From Actinomadura bangladeshensis (GTDB taxonomy: Bacteria; Actinomycetota; Actinomycetes; Streptosporangiales; Streptosporangiaceae), in the NCBI RefSeq assembly GCF_004348335.1, contig NZ_SMJW01000046.1, positions 1 through 39,573 of the forward strand: a stretch of DNA of 39,573 bases, read 5' to 3'. A program made the translations under genes and the position numbers. This document shows, piece by piece, positions 8,042 through 15,899 of this stretch. Numbering within the stretch: the stretch's first letter is position 1; each line of letters begins with the position of its first letter. The notes below the pieces were generated by a model. That model saw only the letters and a program-made list of their open reading frames with translations. It did not search any database and had not been told where the DNA came from.

Positions 8042-9112
8042 ATGATCGTGGAACGCCGCATCGAGCTGCGCTTCGGGCTGCAGAGCCGGGAAGCCGAGAC
8101 GCACACCAACCTGTCCGCCGTGCGCCAGGACGGCCGCTGCCTGTGGGTGGCGGGTGATGAGACGGCCACCATCGAGCGCCTCACCGCCGCGCTGGACGGG
8201 GACGGCCGCGTCACCGGCTACGAGGGGCAGACCACCGTCGCGCTCGCCGACCTCGTCCCGCTGCCCGCCGGCCCCGACGAGGAGGCCGACATCGAGGGCC
8301 TCGCGCGCGCCAACGGCTGGCTGTGGGCGATCGGCTCGCACAGCCTGAAGCGCAAGAAGATCAAGCCGGGGCAGAGCGGGGCGAAGGCGCGCAAGCGGCT
8401 CGCCACCGTCGTCCGCGAGGACAACCGCTTCATCCTCGCCCGCCTCCCCCTGGCCGCCGGCGAGGACGGGCTGCCCACCGTCGTCCGCGACGCCGGCGAC
8501 GGCCGCACCGCCGCCGTCCTCGGCCTGGACAAGGACTCCATCACCGACCTGCTGGCGGACGACCCGCACCTCGCGCCGTTCCTGCCGATCCCGAGCAAGG
8601 ACAACGGCATCGACATCGAGGGCATCGCCGCGCACGGCGACCGGCTCTACATCGGCCTGCGCGGCCCGGTGCTGCGCGGCTGGGCGGTGCTGGTGGAGGT
8701 CCGCCCGGACACCGACCCGGACGACCCGCGCCGGCTGCGGCTGCTGCCCGTCGGCGAGGGCGGCGACCGCTACCGCACGCACTTCCTCGACCTCGGCGGC
8801 CTCGGCATCCGGGACCTGTGCCCGCACGGCGACGACCTGCTCGTCCTCACCGGCCCGAGCATGGACCTGGACGGCCCGGTGCGCGTCGTCCGGTGGCGGG
8901 GCGCGGCGCGCCTGGACGCCCCCGAGATCGTCCCCGCCGAGGAGCTGGAGACGCTGGGCGACCTGCCCTACGGCGACGGCGACGACCACGCCGAGGGCAT
9001 CGCGGTGCTGGACGAGCCCGGCACCCGCCTCCTGGTCGTCTACGACAGCCCGGCCCCGGACCGGCTCACCGACGCCGGCGGGGTCCTCGCCGACGTCGTG
9101 GACCTCGGCTGA
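8042..9112 (+). CDS. DUF3616 domain protein
   Basis: 356 residues beginning MIVERRIELRFG at ATG 8042; the same frame is open upstream but that part shadows the P450 gene. Repeated blade-like strands (LWVAGDETATIERL, DIEGLARANGWLWAIGSHSLKRKK, IDIEGIAAHGDRLYIGLRGPVLRG, IRDLCPHGDDLLVLTGPS, HAEGIAVLDEPGTRLLVVYDS) indicate a beta-propeller, consistent with DUF3616. There is no signal peptide, so it is likely cytoplasmic. The function is unknown; such proteins resemble phytase-like or esterase-like propellers but no catalytic set can be named. It stands alone, 61 bases after the P450 gene. Confidence 0.82.
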   Translation: MIVERRIELRFGLQSREAETHTNLSAVRQDGRCLWVAGDETATIERLTAALDGDGRVTGYEGQTTVALADLVPLPAGPDEEADIEGLARANGWLWAIGSHSLKRKKIKPGQSGAKARKRLATVVREDNRFILARLPLAAGEDGLPTVVRDAGDGRTAAVLGLDKDSITDLLADDPHLAPFLPIPSKDNGIDIEGIAAHGDRLYIGLRGPVLRGWAVLVEVRPDTDPDDPRRLRLLPVGEGGDRYRTHFLDLGGLGIRDLCPHGDDLLVLTGPSMDLDGPVRVVRWRGAARLDAPEIVPAEELETLGDLPYGDGDDHAEGIAVLDEPGTRLLVVYDSPAPDRLTDAGGVLADVVDLG

Positions 9113-9136
9113 GCCGGTCCCGGCCGCCGGTACCCG

Positions 9137-9151
9137 AATAAGCGCTTGCTT
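9137..9151. promoter_or_regulatory. probable TetR-type operator before the acyl-CoA dehydrogenase
   Basis: AATAAGCGCTTGCTT holds the perfect palindrome AAGCGCTT (9140-9147) about 64 bases before the dehydrogenase start. The AAGCGCTTGCTT pattern is common in front of actinobacterial fatty-acid genes controlled by TetR-family repressors. No TetR gene lies nearby. Confidence 0.4.
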
Positions 9152-9210
9152 CCGCACTCTGCTTGGATGGGCCCCGGCAACCGGCAGCACGCGAAGGGGC
9201 AGGGCAGAGC

Positions 9211-10416
9211 ATGATCGAGTGGTCCGACGAAGACCTGATGATCCGGGACGCGGTGCGCGGCTGGATCGACGCCGAGGTCCGGCCGAACCTGGACGCCCTG
9301 GAGTCGGGGGAGCTTCCGCCGTACGACCTGCTGCGCGGCCTGTACAAGACGTTCGGGATGGACGAGATGGCCCGCTCGTCCTTCCGGTCCCGGATCGCCA
9401 AGGAGAAGGAGGGCGCCGCCGCGGACGGCGGGGAGCGCTCCGGCGGCGGGAGCGCGGCGATGACCATGATCCCGGTCATCGAGCTGTGCAAGGTCGCGCC
9501 CGGCCTGGTGTCGGCGATGGGCGTCGGCCTCGGCCTCGCCGCCGGGACCATCATGAAGCGCGGCACGCCCGAGCAGAAGGAGCGCTGGGCGCTGCCGCTG
9601 CTCACCATGGAGAAGGTCGGCGCCTGGGCGATCACCGAGCCCAACTCCGGGTCGGACGCCTTCGGCGGCATGCAGGCCACCGCGAAGAAGGTCGGCGACG
9701 AGTACGTCATCAACGGCAGCAAGACCTTCATCACCAACGGCCCCTACGCCGACACCATCGTCTTCTACTGCAAGCTCGACGACGGGCGGGAGGCGCGCGA
9801 CCGGGAGATCCTCACGTTCGTCCTCGACCGGGGCATGGACGGCCTGGAGCAGAGCAGGCCGCTGCGCAAGATGGGCCTGCACTCCTCCCCCACCGGCGAG
9901 CTGTTCCTCAACGACGTCCGCGCCGGCGCCGACCGGCTCCTGTCGTCCGGCTCACAGGGCGGCAAGGAGTCGGCCAAGCAGAACTTCGTCACCGAGCGCG
10001 CCGGCGTCGCGGCGATGGCGCTCGGCGTCATCGAGGAGTGCCTGAAGCTGTCGGTCGAGTACGCCAAGACCCGCGAGCTGTGGGGGCAGCGCATCGGCGA
10101 CTTCCAGCTCATCCAGCTGAAGCTGGCCAAGATGGAGGTCGCGCGGCTCAACGTCCAGAACCTGGTGTTCCGGCACATCGAGATGCAGCGCGCCGGCCGC
10201 GCCCCGACGCTCGCCGAGGCCTCGGCGATGAAGCTGTACGCGGCGCAGGCCGCCAGCGAGGTCGCGCAGGAGGCGGTGCAGCTGTTCGGCGGCAACGGCT
10301 ACATGAGCGAGTACCGCGTCGAGCAGCTCGCCCGCGACGCCAAGTCGTTCCAGATCTACGCGGGCACCGACGAGATCCAGGTGACGCACATCGCGCGCGA
10401 TCTGCTGTCCCGCTGA
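9211..10416 (+). CDS. acyl-CoA dehydrogenase
   Basis: 401 residues with the full family layout. The N-terminal helices are followed by FAD/substrate strands (GAWAITEPNSGSDAFGG, INGSKTFITNGPYAD, RKMGLHSSPTGELFLNDV), then the C-terminal helical domain with RELWGQRIGDFQLIQLKLA, FGGNGYMSEYRVEQLARD and YAGTDEIQ. It oxidises an acyl-CoA to the 2-enoyl-CoA using FAD and passes electrons to ETF. The usual catalytic Glu in IYEGT is Ala here (IYAGT). Glu262 in FVTERAG lies where isovaleryl-CoA and long-chain dehydrogenases keep their base (helix G), so the enzyme is probably active and closer to that subgroup. The chain length preference is unknown. AAGGGG precedes ATG 9211. Confidence 0.92.
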   Translation: MIEWSDEDLMIRDAVRGWIDAEVRPNLDALESGELPPYDLLRGLYKTFGMDEMARSSFRSRIAKEKEGAAADGGERSGGGSAAMTMIPVIELCKVAPGLVSAMGVGLGLAAGTIMKRGTPEQKERWALPLLTMEKVGAWAITEPNSGSDAFGGMQATAKKVGDEYVINGSKTFITNGPYADTIVFYCKLDDGREARDREILTFVLDRGMDGLEQSRPLRKMGLHSSPTGELFLNDVRAGADRLLSSGSQGGKESAKQNFVTERAGVAAMALGVIEECLKLSVEYAKTRELWGQRIGDFQLIQLKLAKMEVARLNVQNLVFRHIEMQRAGRAPTLAEASAMKLYAAQAASEVAQEAVQLFGGNGYMSEYRVEQLARDAKSFQIYAGTDEIQVTHIARDLLSR

Positions 10417-10440
10417 CCCGCCGCGAACTTTCCCGGCGGG
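10417..10440 (+). terminator. possible weak terminator after the acyl-CoA dehydrogenase
   Basis: CCCGCCG (10417-10423) pairs with CGGCGGG (10434-10440) around a 10-base loop, directly after the stop codon. There is no T-tract, so it may act only as an RNA 3' stabiliser. Confidence 0.3.
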
Positions 10441-10539
10441 CGGGCCGTCGAAGAGGTGGGGGGCGGGTGAGGGCGATCGCCCGGCCCCCGCCGAAGGCCT
10501 TTCTGGACAGCCGACGTCGGGGACTGGATACTCACAGCC

Positions 10540-11079
10540 ATGGACGGTCAGCCCGCATTCCCGGTGAGAGCGTCCGACACGGAGCGGGACCGGGCACTGC
10601 GCGTCCTCAGCGACCGCGTGGCCGAGGGCCGGATGTCGAACGACACGTTCGAGCGCCGTGTGGACCAGGTGCTGCACGCGCGCAGCCAGGCGGAGCTGGC
10701 CGGCATCGTGCACGACCTGCCGCCGCAGAACCGCGTGCTCGACCGGCTGACCGGGCTCGTGTCGTCGGTGTCGCAGGTGACGGCGCGGATCGAGGCGGCC
10801 TGGCGGGCGCCGCGGCTGCCCCGGTTCATGCTGCCGCCGGCCGACCTGAAGCGGATCGTCGTCGGCCGCGCCCCGGCCTGCCAGTTCATCCTCACCGACC
10901 TGACCGTCTCCCGGTTCCACGCCGAGATCTACCGGTCCGGCGAGACCTGGATGATCACCGACCTCGGGTCGATGAACGGCACCCGGGTGAACGGGTGGCG
11001 GCTGACCGGCCCGGTCCGGCTGCGGCCCGGCGACGAGGTCGGCTTCGGCAACTCCCGCTTCATCGCCGCCGCCCCCTAG
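10540..11079 (+). CDS. DUF1707 and FHA domain protein
   Basis: 179 residues with two domains. Residues about 8-60 are DUF1707 (RASDTERDRALRVLSDRVAEGRMSNDTFERRVDQVLHARSQAEL), a helical SHOCT-like module common in actinobacteria. Residues about 105-175 form an FHA phosphothreonine-binding domain: IVVGRAPACQF, LTVSRFHAEIY and SMNGTRVNGW supply the Gly-Arg, Ser-x-x-His and Asn-Gly-Thr motifs. There is no membrane segment. It probably acts as a cytoplasmic adaptor reading Ser/Thr-kinase phosphorylation, but no kinase gene is nearby. It stands 123 bases after the dehydrogenase and just before the pseudogene region. Confidence 0.88.
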   Translation: MDGQPAFPVRASDTERDRALRVLSDRVAEGRMSNDTFERRVDQVLHARSQAELAGIVHDLPPQNRVLDRLTGLVSSVSQVTARIEAAWRAPRLPRFMLPPADLKRIVVGRAPACQFILTDLTVSRFHAEIYRSGETWMITDLGSMNGTRVNGWRLTGPVRLRPGDEVGFGNSRFIAAAP

Positions 11080-11108
11080 CGCGCCCTGTTGCGCGGCGCC
11101 CCGGCGGT

Positions 11109-11126
11109 CTTGACGTATTCGTCAAG
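11109..11126. promoter_or_regulatory. perfect inverted repeat CTTGACG-N4-CGTCAAG
   Basis: Seven-base arms with a TATT spacer form a perfect 18-base dyad, 30 bases after the DUF1707-FHA stop and 10 bases before the first ROK-like remnant. It looks like a repressor site for the lost gene, or a small hairpin after the FHA gene. CTTGACG is also a fair -35 element. Confidence 0.5.
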
Positions 11127-11135
11127 CGTCCTTCC

Positions 11136-11396
11136 TTCGTCGGCATGGCGGTCGTGCTGGACGGCGCCCTGCACCGGGGCGCGACGGGCGGCGCGGGCGA
11201 GATCGGCTACGCCACGGACGCGGGCGCGCGCCGAGCGGGCCCCTCACCGAGCCGGCGACCCGGCTCGGCGCCACCCTCGCCACCGTCGTGGCCGTCATCG
11301 ATCCCGCACTCGTCGTCCTGACCGGCGACGGCCTGCGCGCGGGCGGGGAACCGCTCCGCGCACGCGTGCAACAGCACCTGCCGCACCGCCCGGTTC
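11136..11396 (+). pseudogene. remnant of a ROK-family sugar kinase or regulator
   Basis: Two pieces of the ROK fold survive in different frames. From 11136 the first reads FVGMAVVLDGALHRGATGGAGEIGY, the glycine-rich loop typical of ROK glucokinases and NagC-type repressors. From about 11237 the second reads GPLTEPATRLGATLATVVAVIDPALVVLTGDGLRAGGEPL, the ROK C-terminal strand-helix with DPALVVLTG. The N-terminal ATP-binding part, the HTH if there was one, and the CxCGxxGCxE zinc motif are missing, and a shift separates the pieces. The gene is dead. Its former job was probably sugar phosphorylation or sugar-responsive repression. Confidence 0.7.
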
Positions 11397-11402
11397 CCGT
11401 CC

Positions 11403-11878
11403 CTCGGCGACCACACCGGCGACTGGGGCGGCGGCGCCTCGCTCGGCCGGGCGGCGCTGTGGCACGCCGTGCGCGGGCGAGGACGGCCGGGGCCCGGAGA
11501 CCGCACTGACTCCGGCGGTCGCCGCGCACTTCGGCGTGGGCCGGGCGATCAACGTCGGCCTCGGCGTCCACCTCGGCGAGTTCGGCGAGGGCGGCTGACC
11601 AAGCTCGCGCCCGTCCTGCTCGACACCGCCGAGGTCGGCGACGCGGTGGCCCGCCGGGTCGTGTCCCGCCTCGCTAAGGAGGTCGCGGTCCTCGGCTCGG
11701 TCGCGCTGCGCCATCTGGACCTGTTGGACGCCCCCCGCCGATGTCGTCCTCGGCGGGCGGCGTGCCGGCCGCCCGCCGCCCGTTGCCGATGGACGCCATC
11801 GCCGAGCGCTACGCGCCCGCCAACCCGCCGCTGCTCGGCGCCGCGCATGGCCTTCCGCCGCCACCGCATCCGTTGACC
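11403..11878 (+). pseudogene. remnant of a BadF/BadG/BcrA/BcrD-type (N-acetylglucosamine kinase-like) ATPase
   Basis: The C-terminal half of this kinase family can be followed through at least four frame changes. LGDHTGDWGGGASLGRAALWHAV (from 11403) continues in frame +1 as EDGRGPETALTPAVAAHFG to a TGA at 11598. It shifts back as LTKLAPVLLDTAEVGDAVARR and VALRHLDLLD, then ADVVLGG (11737), then APANPPLLGAAHG (about 11810-11850). Order and spacing match BadF/BadG-type N-acetylglucosamine kinases, so this is one decayed gene, not several small ones. It joins the ROK remnant directly, as if a deletion fused two sugar-kinase genes. The remnant ends at the 28-bp inverted repeat. Confidence 0.75.
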
Positions 11879-11937
11879 TGCGGCGTGTTGTTGTTTTCGA
11901 GGCGCTCATAACAACAACACGCCGCAGGTCAACGGAT
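11868..11937. repeat. perfect 28-bp inverted repeat with 14-base loop
   Basis: The left arm 11868-11895 is exactly complementary to the right arm 11910-11937; the 14 bases between (11896-11909) are unpaired. The arms start ATCCGTTGACC and end in GTTGTTGTT on the left. It sits between the kinase remnant and the LLM gene. A stem this long and perfect is stronger than a terminator needs. It could be a bidirectional terminator, a transposon-derived foldback or an excision scar. It contains no integron-type core sites. Confidence 0.9.
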
Positions 11938-11949
11938 TCCGGGCGGTGG

Positions 11950-11970
11950 CCTTGACGTTGTAAGGTTCGG
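11950..11970 (+). promoter_or_regulatory. TTGAC-N3-GTAAG element before the LLM oxidoreductase gene
   Basis: CCTTGACGTTGTAAGGTTCGG (21 bases; the core is the first 15) resembles the elements at 6781 and 24188. It lies 16 bases before the ATG and 12 bases after the 28-bp inverted repeat. TAAGGT fits an actinobacterial -10 box (TANNNT). CTTGAC-GTT-GTAAGG is also a partial dyad. Confidence 0.42.
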
Positions 11971-11986
11971 CTGGGAGGGCTGAGGG

Positions 11987-12895
11987 ATGCTGATCGGGTT
12001 CGCCGTTCCGGGGGCGGGCGCCTGGGCCACGCCGCAGAACCAGGCAGCGGTCGCGGGGCGGGGCGAGGAGCTCGGGTACCACGCGGTGTGGACGCTGCAG
12101 CGCGTGCTCAACCCGGCCGGCTCGGACGACACGACCTACCGGGGCGTCCCCGACCCGCTCGTCACGCTCGCCTACCTCGCCGGGCGGACCGAGCGGATCA
12201 GGCTCGGCGTCGCCGTCGTCAACCTGCCGTTCTACGCCCCGGCCGTCCTCGCCAAGCAGGCCGCCACCCTCGACCGCGTCAGCGGCGGGCGCCTCGACCT
12301 CGGGCTCGGGCTCGGCTGGATGCCCGAGGAGTTCGCCGCCGCCGGGGCGCCGATGGAGCGGCGCGGCGCCCGCGCGGAGGAGTTCCTCGCCGTGCTGCGG
12401 GCCCTGTGGAGCGGCGGCGCGGCCGAGTTCCACGGGGAGTTCTACGACTTCCCCCCGGTGGTGATGGAGCCGCCGCCGGTCCAGTCCCCGCTGCCGGTGC
12501 TGCTGGGCGGCGCGTCCGAGGGCGCGCTGCGGCGCGCCGGGCGGCTCGCCGGCGGCTGGGTCAGCTCCAGCCGCGCCGACCCCGCCGCGATCGGCCGCTC
12601 GATCGGCGTCGTGCGGGACGCCGCCGAGCGCGCCGGACGGGATGTCTCCGCGCTGCGGTTCGTGTGCCGGGCCGCCGTGCGGATCCGCCCCGGCGGCGCG
12701 AGCGGCGCGGAGCGGCGCCCGCTCACCGGGTCGTTCGAGGAGGTCCGCGGCGACCTGGAGGCGCTCGCCGGGCAGGGCGTCACCGAGGTGTTCGTCGACC
12801 TGAACTTCGACCGCGAGATCACCGGGCCGGACGCCGACCCGGACGCGTCCATGGACCGGGCCATGGCGGCCCTGGACGCCTTCGCGCCGCGTTAG
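11987..12895 (+). CDS. LLM class oxidoreductase, probably F420-dependent
   Basis: 302 residues of the bacterial luciferase-like TIM barrel. Family marks include ELGYHAVWTLQRV, TERIRLGVAVVNLPFYAPAVLAKQAATLDRVSGGRLDLGLGLGWMPEEF, and PLPVLLGGASEGALRRAGRLAGGWV. The GGRxxLGLGxGW segment and size fit the F420-dependent subgroup common in actinobacteria; flavin-dependent use cannot be excluded from sequence alone. The reaction and substrate are unknown. GGGAGGGCTGAGGG precedes ATG 11987. It is convergent with the Lrp-type regulator and their stop codons overlap by four bases. Confidence 0.88.
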   Translation: MLIGFAVPGAGAWATPQNQAAVAGRGEELGYHAVWTLQRVLNPAGSDDTTYRGVPDPLVTLAYLAGRTERIRLGVAVVNLPFYAPAVLAKQAATLDRVSGGRLDLGLGLGWMPEEFAAAGAPMERRGARAEEFLAVLRALWSGGAAEFHGEFYDFPPVVMEPPPVQSPLPVLLGGASEGALRRAGRLAGGWVSSSRADPAAIGRSIGVVRDAAERAGRDVSALRFVCRAAVRIRPGGASGAERRPLTGSFEEVRGDLEALAGQGVTEVFVDLNFDREITGPDADPDASMDRAMAALDAFAPR

Positions 12896-13332
12896 AGCGG
12901 CGGGCGGCGCGACTCCCAGGGGGTGCTGAGCACGACCGTGGTGCGGGTCGCGACGTTGGCGGCGGCGCGGATCTTCTGGAGGAGGTCCTCCAGCTCGTTC
13001 GGGGACGCGACCCGCACCTTGAGGATGTAGCTCTCGTCGCCGGCGACCGAATGGCACGCCTCGATCGCCTGCAGGTGCGCGAGCCGGTCCGGGGCGTCGT
13101 CGGGCGCGGCCGGATCGATCGGCTTGATCGACACGAACGCGGTCAGCGGCAGCCCGATCTGCCGGCTGTCCAGCTGGGCGGCGAACCCTTTGATCGCGCC
13201 GCGCTTCTGCAGCCGCCGGACGCGCTGGTGCACGGCCGACACCGACAGGCCCGTCTCCTTGGCCAGGTCGGTGAAACTCATCCGCCCGTCGTCGGCGAGC
13301 AGCGCCATGATCTGACGATCGATCTCCTCCAC
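12892..13332 (-). CDS. Lrp/AsnC family transcriptional regulator
   Basis: 146 residues. The N-terminal winged HTH is clear (IDRQIMALLADDGRMSFTDLAKETGLSVSAVHQRVRRLQKRGAI, residues 4-46), followed by the RAM/ASNC ligand domain (ACHSVAGDESYILKVRVASPNELEDLLQKIR). It should bind DNA as a dimer or octamer and respond to an amino acid. The start is GTG 13332; an in-frame ATG eight codons later would cut into the HTH. No amino-acid gene is adjacent; the nearest lysine genes are 7 kb away, so its target is unknown. Confidence 0.92.
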   Translation of the reverse strand: MEEIDRQIMALLADDGRMSFTDLAKETGLSVSAVHQRVRRLQKRGAIKGFAAQLDSRQIGLPLTAFVSIKPIDPAAPDDAPDRLAHLQAIEACHSVAGDESYILKVRVASPNELEDLLQKIRAAANVATRTTVVLSTPWESRRPPL

Positions 13333-13421
13333 GCGGGAAATCTAGCGTGCCGGGGGCGGTGCGTGCGCCCCCATTGATCACGGATCGGGAGTGATCCTGC
13401 GGTTTCGGCGACCGGCACGGG

Positions 13422-14438
13422 TCAGCGACGGGGCGGGCGCAGCGGGCCGCAGCTGCCCCGGACGACCAGCTCGGTCGGCAGCAGCACCGGCCCGCCGCGG
13501 CCCCGCCGGGCGGGCTCGCGCAGCAGCAGCTCGCAGGCGCGGTAGCCGATGTCGTGGCCGGAGCGGGCGACGGCGGTCAGCGGCGGGTCGCACAGCTCCG
13601 CCCACGCCACGTCGTCCATCATCGCGATCGACACGTCCGCGGGGACGCGCAGGTCCAGCTCGCGGGCGACCAGCACGGCCGCCTCCCCGAGCAGGTGGCC
13701 GGCGGCGAGGACCGCGGTGACGTCGGAGCGGCGCTGCAGCAGCCCGGCCGCGGCGGCGTAGGCGGCGTCGCGGGACGGGCGGGCGGCGACGACCAGGTCC
13801 TCCTCCAGGGGGATGCCGAGCTGGGCGAGGGCGGCGCGGAACGCGCGCTCGCGCACCCCGGCGGGGGCGCCGGGGGCGCCGCCGAGGAAGGCGATGCGCC
13901 GGTGCCCGAGCCCGGCGAGGTACTCGGTGAGGGCGCGCACGCCGCCCGCGTCGTCGGCGAGCACGGCCGGGACGTCCGGCAGGCCGGGCAGCACCCGGTC
14001 GGCGAACACGACGCTGGAGCACACCCGGGCGGCGGCCCGCCAGTCGGCCGCGTCCCCGGCGGGCACGGCGATGACGCCGTCCACCCGCTGCTCGACGAGC
14101 CGCTCCACGATCTCGGCCTCGCGGGACGGGTCGCCGTGCGCGGCGTCGACGATGACGTGCTCGCCGAGGCTGCGGGCGCAGGCCAGCACGCCCGCGACCA
14201 GCTCGGCGCGGAACGGGTCGGTGACGTCCGGGACGATCAGCCCGATGCCGCCGCTGCGGCGCAGCTTGAGGCCGCGGCCGAGGGCGCTCGGGCGGTAGTC
14301 CAGCTCGCGGGCGGCGGCCAGCACGCGCTCGCGGGTGGCCGCGCTCACCGAGCCGCCGGAGAACACCCGGGACACGGTGGCGATGCCGACGCCCGCAGCG
14401 CCGGCCACGTCCTTGATCGTCGCCGCCCGCCGTTCCAC
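13422..14438 (-). CDS. LacI family transcriptional repressor of the sugar uptake locus
   Basis: 338 residues. The LacI HTH with hinge helix is at the N-terminus (ATIKDVAGAAGVGIATVSRVFSGGSVSAATRERVLAAARELDYRPSALGRGLKLRRS), followed by a periplasmic-binding-protein-like sensor domain (GGIGLIVPDVTDPFRAELVAG, VDGVIAVPAG, VSIAMMDDVAWAELCDPPLTAV). The start is GTG 14438 with GGGGAGG upstream. It is divergent from an ABC ATPase gene; two CG-centred operators lie between them. It should therefore repress itself and that ATPase gene until a sugar is bound. The ligand is unknown; the transporter nearby suggests an oligosaccharide or alpha-glucoside. Confidence 0.94.
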   Translation of the reverse strand: MERRAATIKDVAGAAGVGIATVSRVFSGGSVSAATRERVLAAARELDYRPSALGRGLKLRRSGGIGLIVPDVTDPFRAELVAGVLACARSLGEHVIVDAAHGDPSREAEIVERLVEQRVDGVIAVPAGDAADWRAAARVCSSVVFADRVLPGLPDVPAVLADDAGGVRALTEYLAGLGHRRIAFLGGAPGAPAGVRERAFRAALAQLGIPLEEDLVVAARPSRDAAYAAAAGLLQRRSDVTAVLAAGHLLGEAAVLVARELDLRVPADVSIAMMDDVAWAELCDPPLTAVARSGHDIGYRACELLLREPARRGRGGPVLLPTELVVRGSCGPLRPPRR

Positions 14439-14491
14439 CCGCGACCTCCCCTTTCGCCCGATTTCGTTGATCTTATCCGGCGGAGCGCTCC

Positions 14492-14509
14492 CATGGAAAC
14501 GATTCCATG
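14492..14509. promoter_or_regulatory. LacI-type operator, copy 1
   Basis: CATGGAAACGATTCCATG is a near-perfect dyad (one mismatched position in the CG-centred core), the classic LacI/CcpA-family operator form. It lies 53 bases upstream of the lacI-type start and 76 bases before the ATPase start. Its centre is 64 bases from copy 2, about six helical turns. Confidence 0.85.
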
Positions 14510-14556
14510 ATGTTTACTCCACACAGTGCTGAGAAACCCCTGCTCGGCAGGGGGTA

Positions 14557-14572
14557 ATGGAAACGTTTCCAT
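14557..14572. promoter_or_regulatory. LacI-type operator, copy 2
   Basis: ATGGAAACGTTTCCAT is a perfect 16-base palindrome, immediately before the GAAGGGG ribosome site of the ATPase gene. A repressor bound here would block its promoter or early elongation. With copy 1 on the same helix face, looping is plausible. Confidence 0.88.
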
Positions 14573-14584
14573 GAAGGGGTACCG

Positions 14585-15823
<1,239 letters not shown>

Positions 15824-15834
15824 CACCCGGACCC

Positions 15835-15874
15835 GGCGAAGCCCCCCGGCCCGAGCGGGCCGGGGGGCTTCGCC
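15835..15874. terminator. bidirectional terminator between convergent sugar-transport genes
   Basis: An 18-bp perfect GC-rich stem (15835-15852 with 15857-15874) closes on a four-base GAGC loop, 12 bases after the ATPase stop and 25 bases from the end of the opposing permease gene. The symmetry lets it act from both sides. No long T-tract follows, as is usual in this GC range. Confidence 0.8.
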
Positions 15875-15899
15875 GTACCTGCGGGTCCGCCGCGAGCGG

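Noticed and set aside
11868..11937. Integron attC site
   Set aside because: The arms lack proper GTTRRRY and RYYYAAC core sites, lack the bulged bases of attC, and no integrase is nearby.
11080..11986. Several small novel genes in the pseudogene region
   Set aside because: Frames here hold consecutive pieces of two known kinase families in the right order, so they are fragments of decayed genes.
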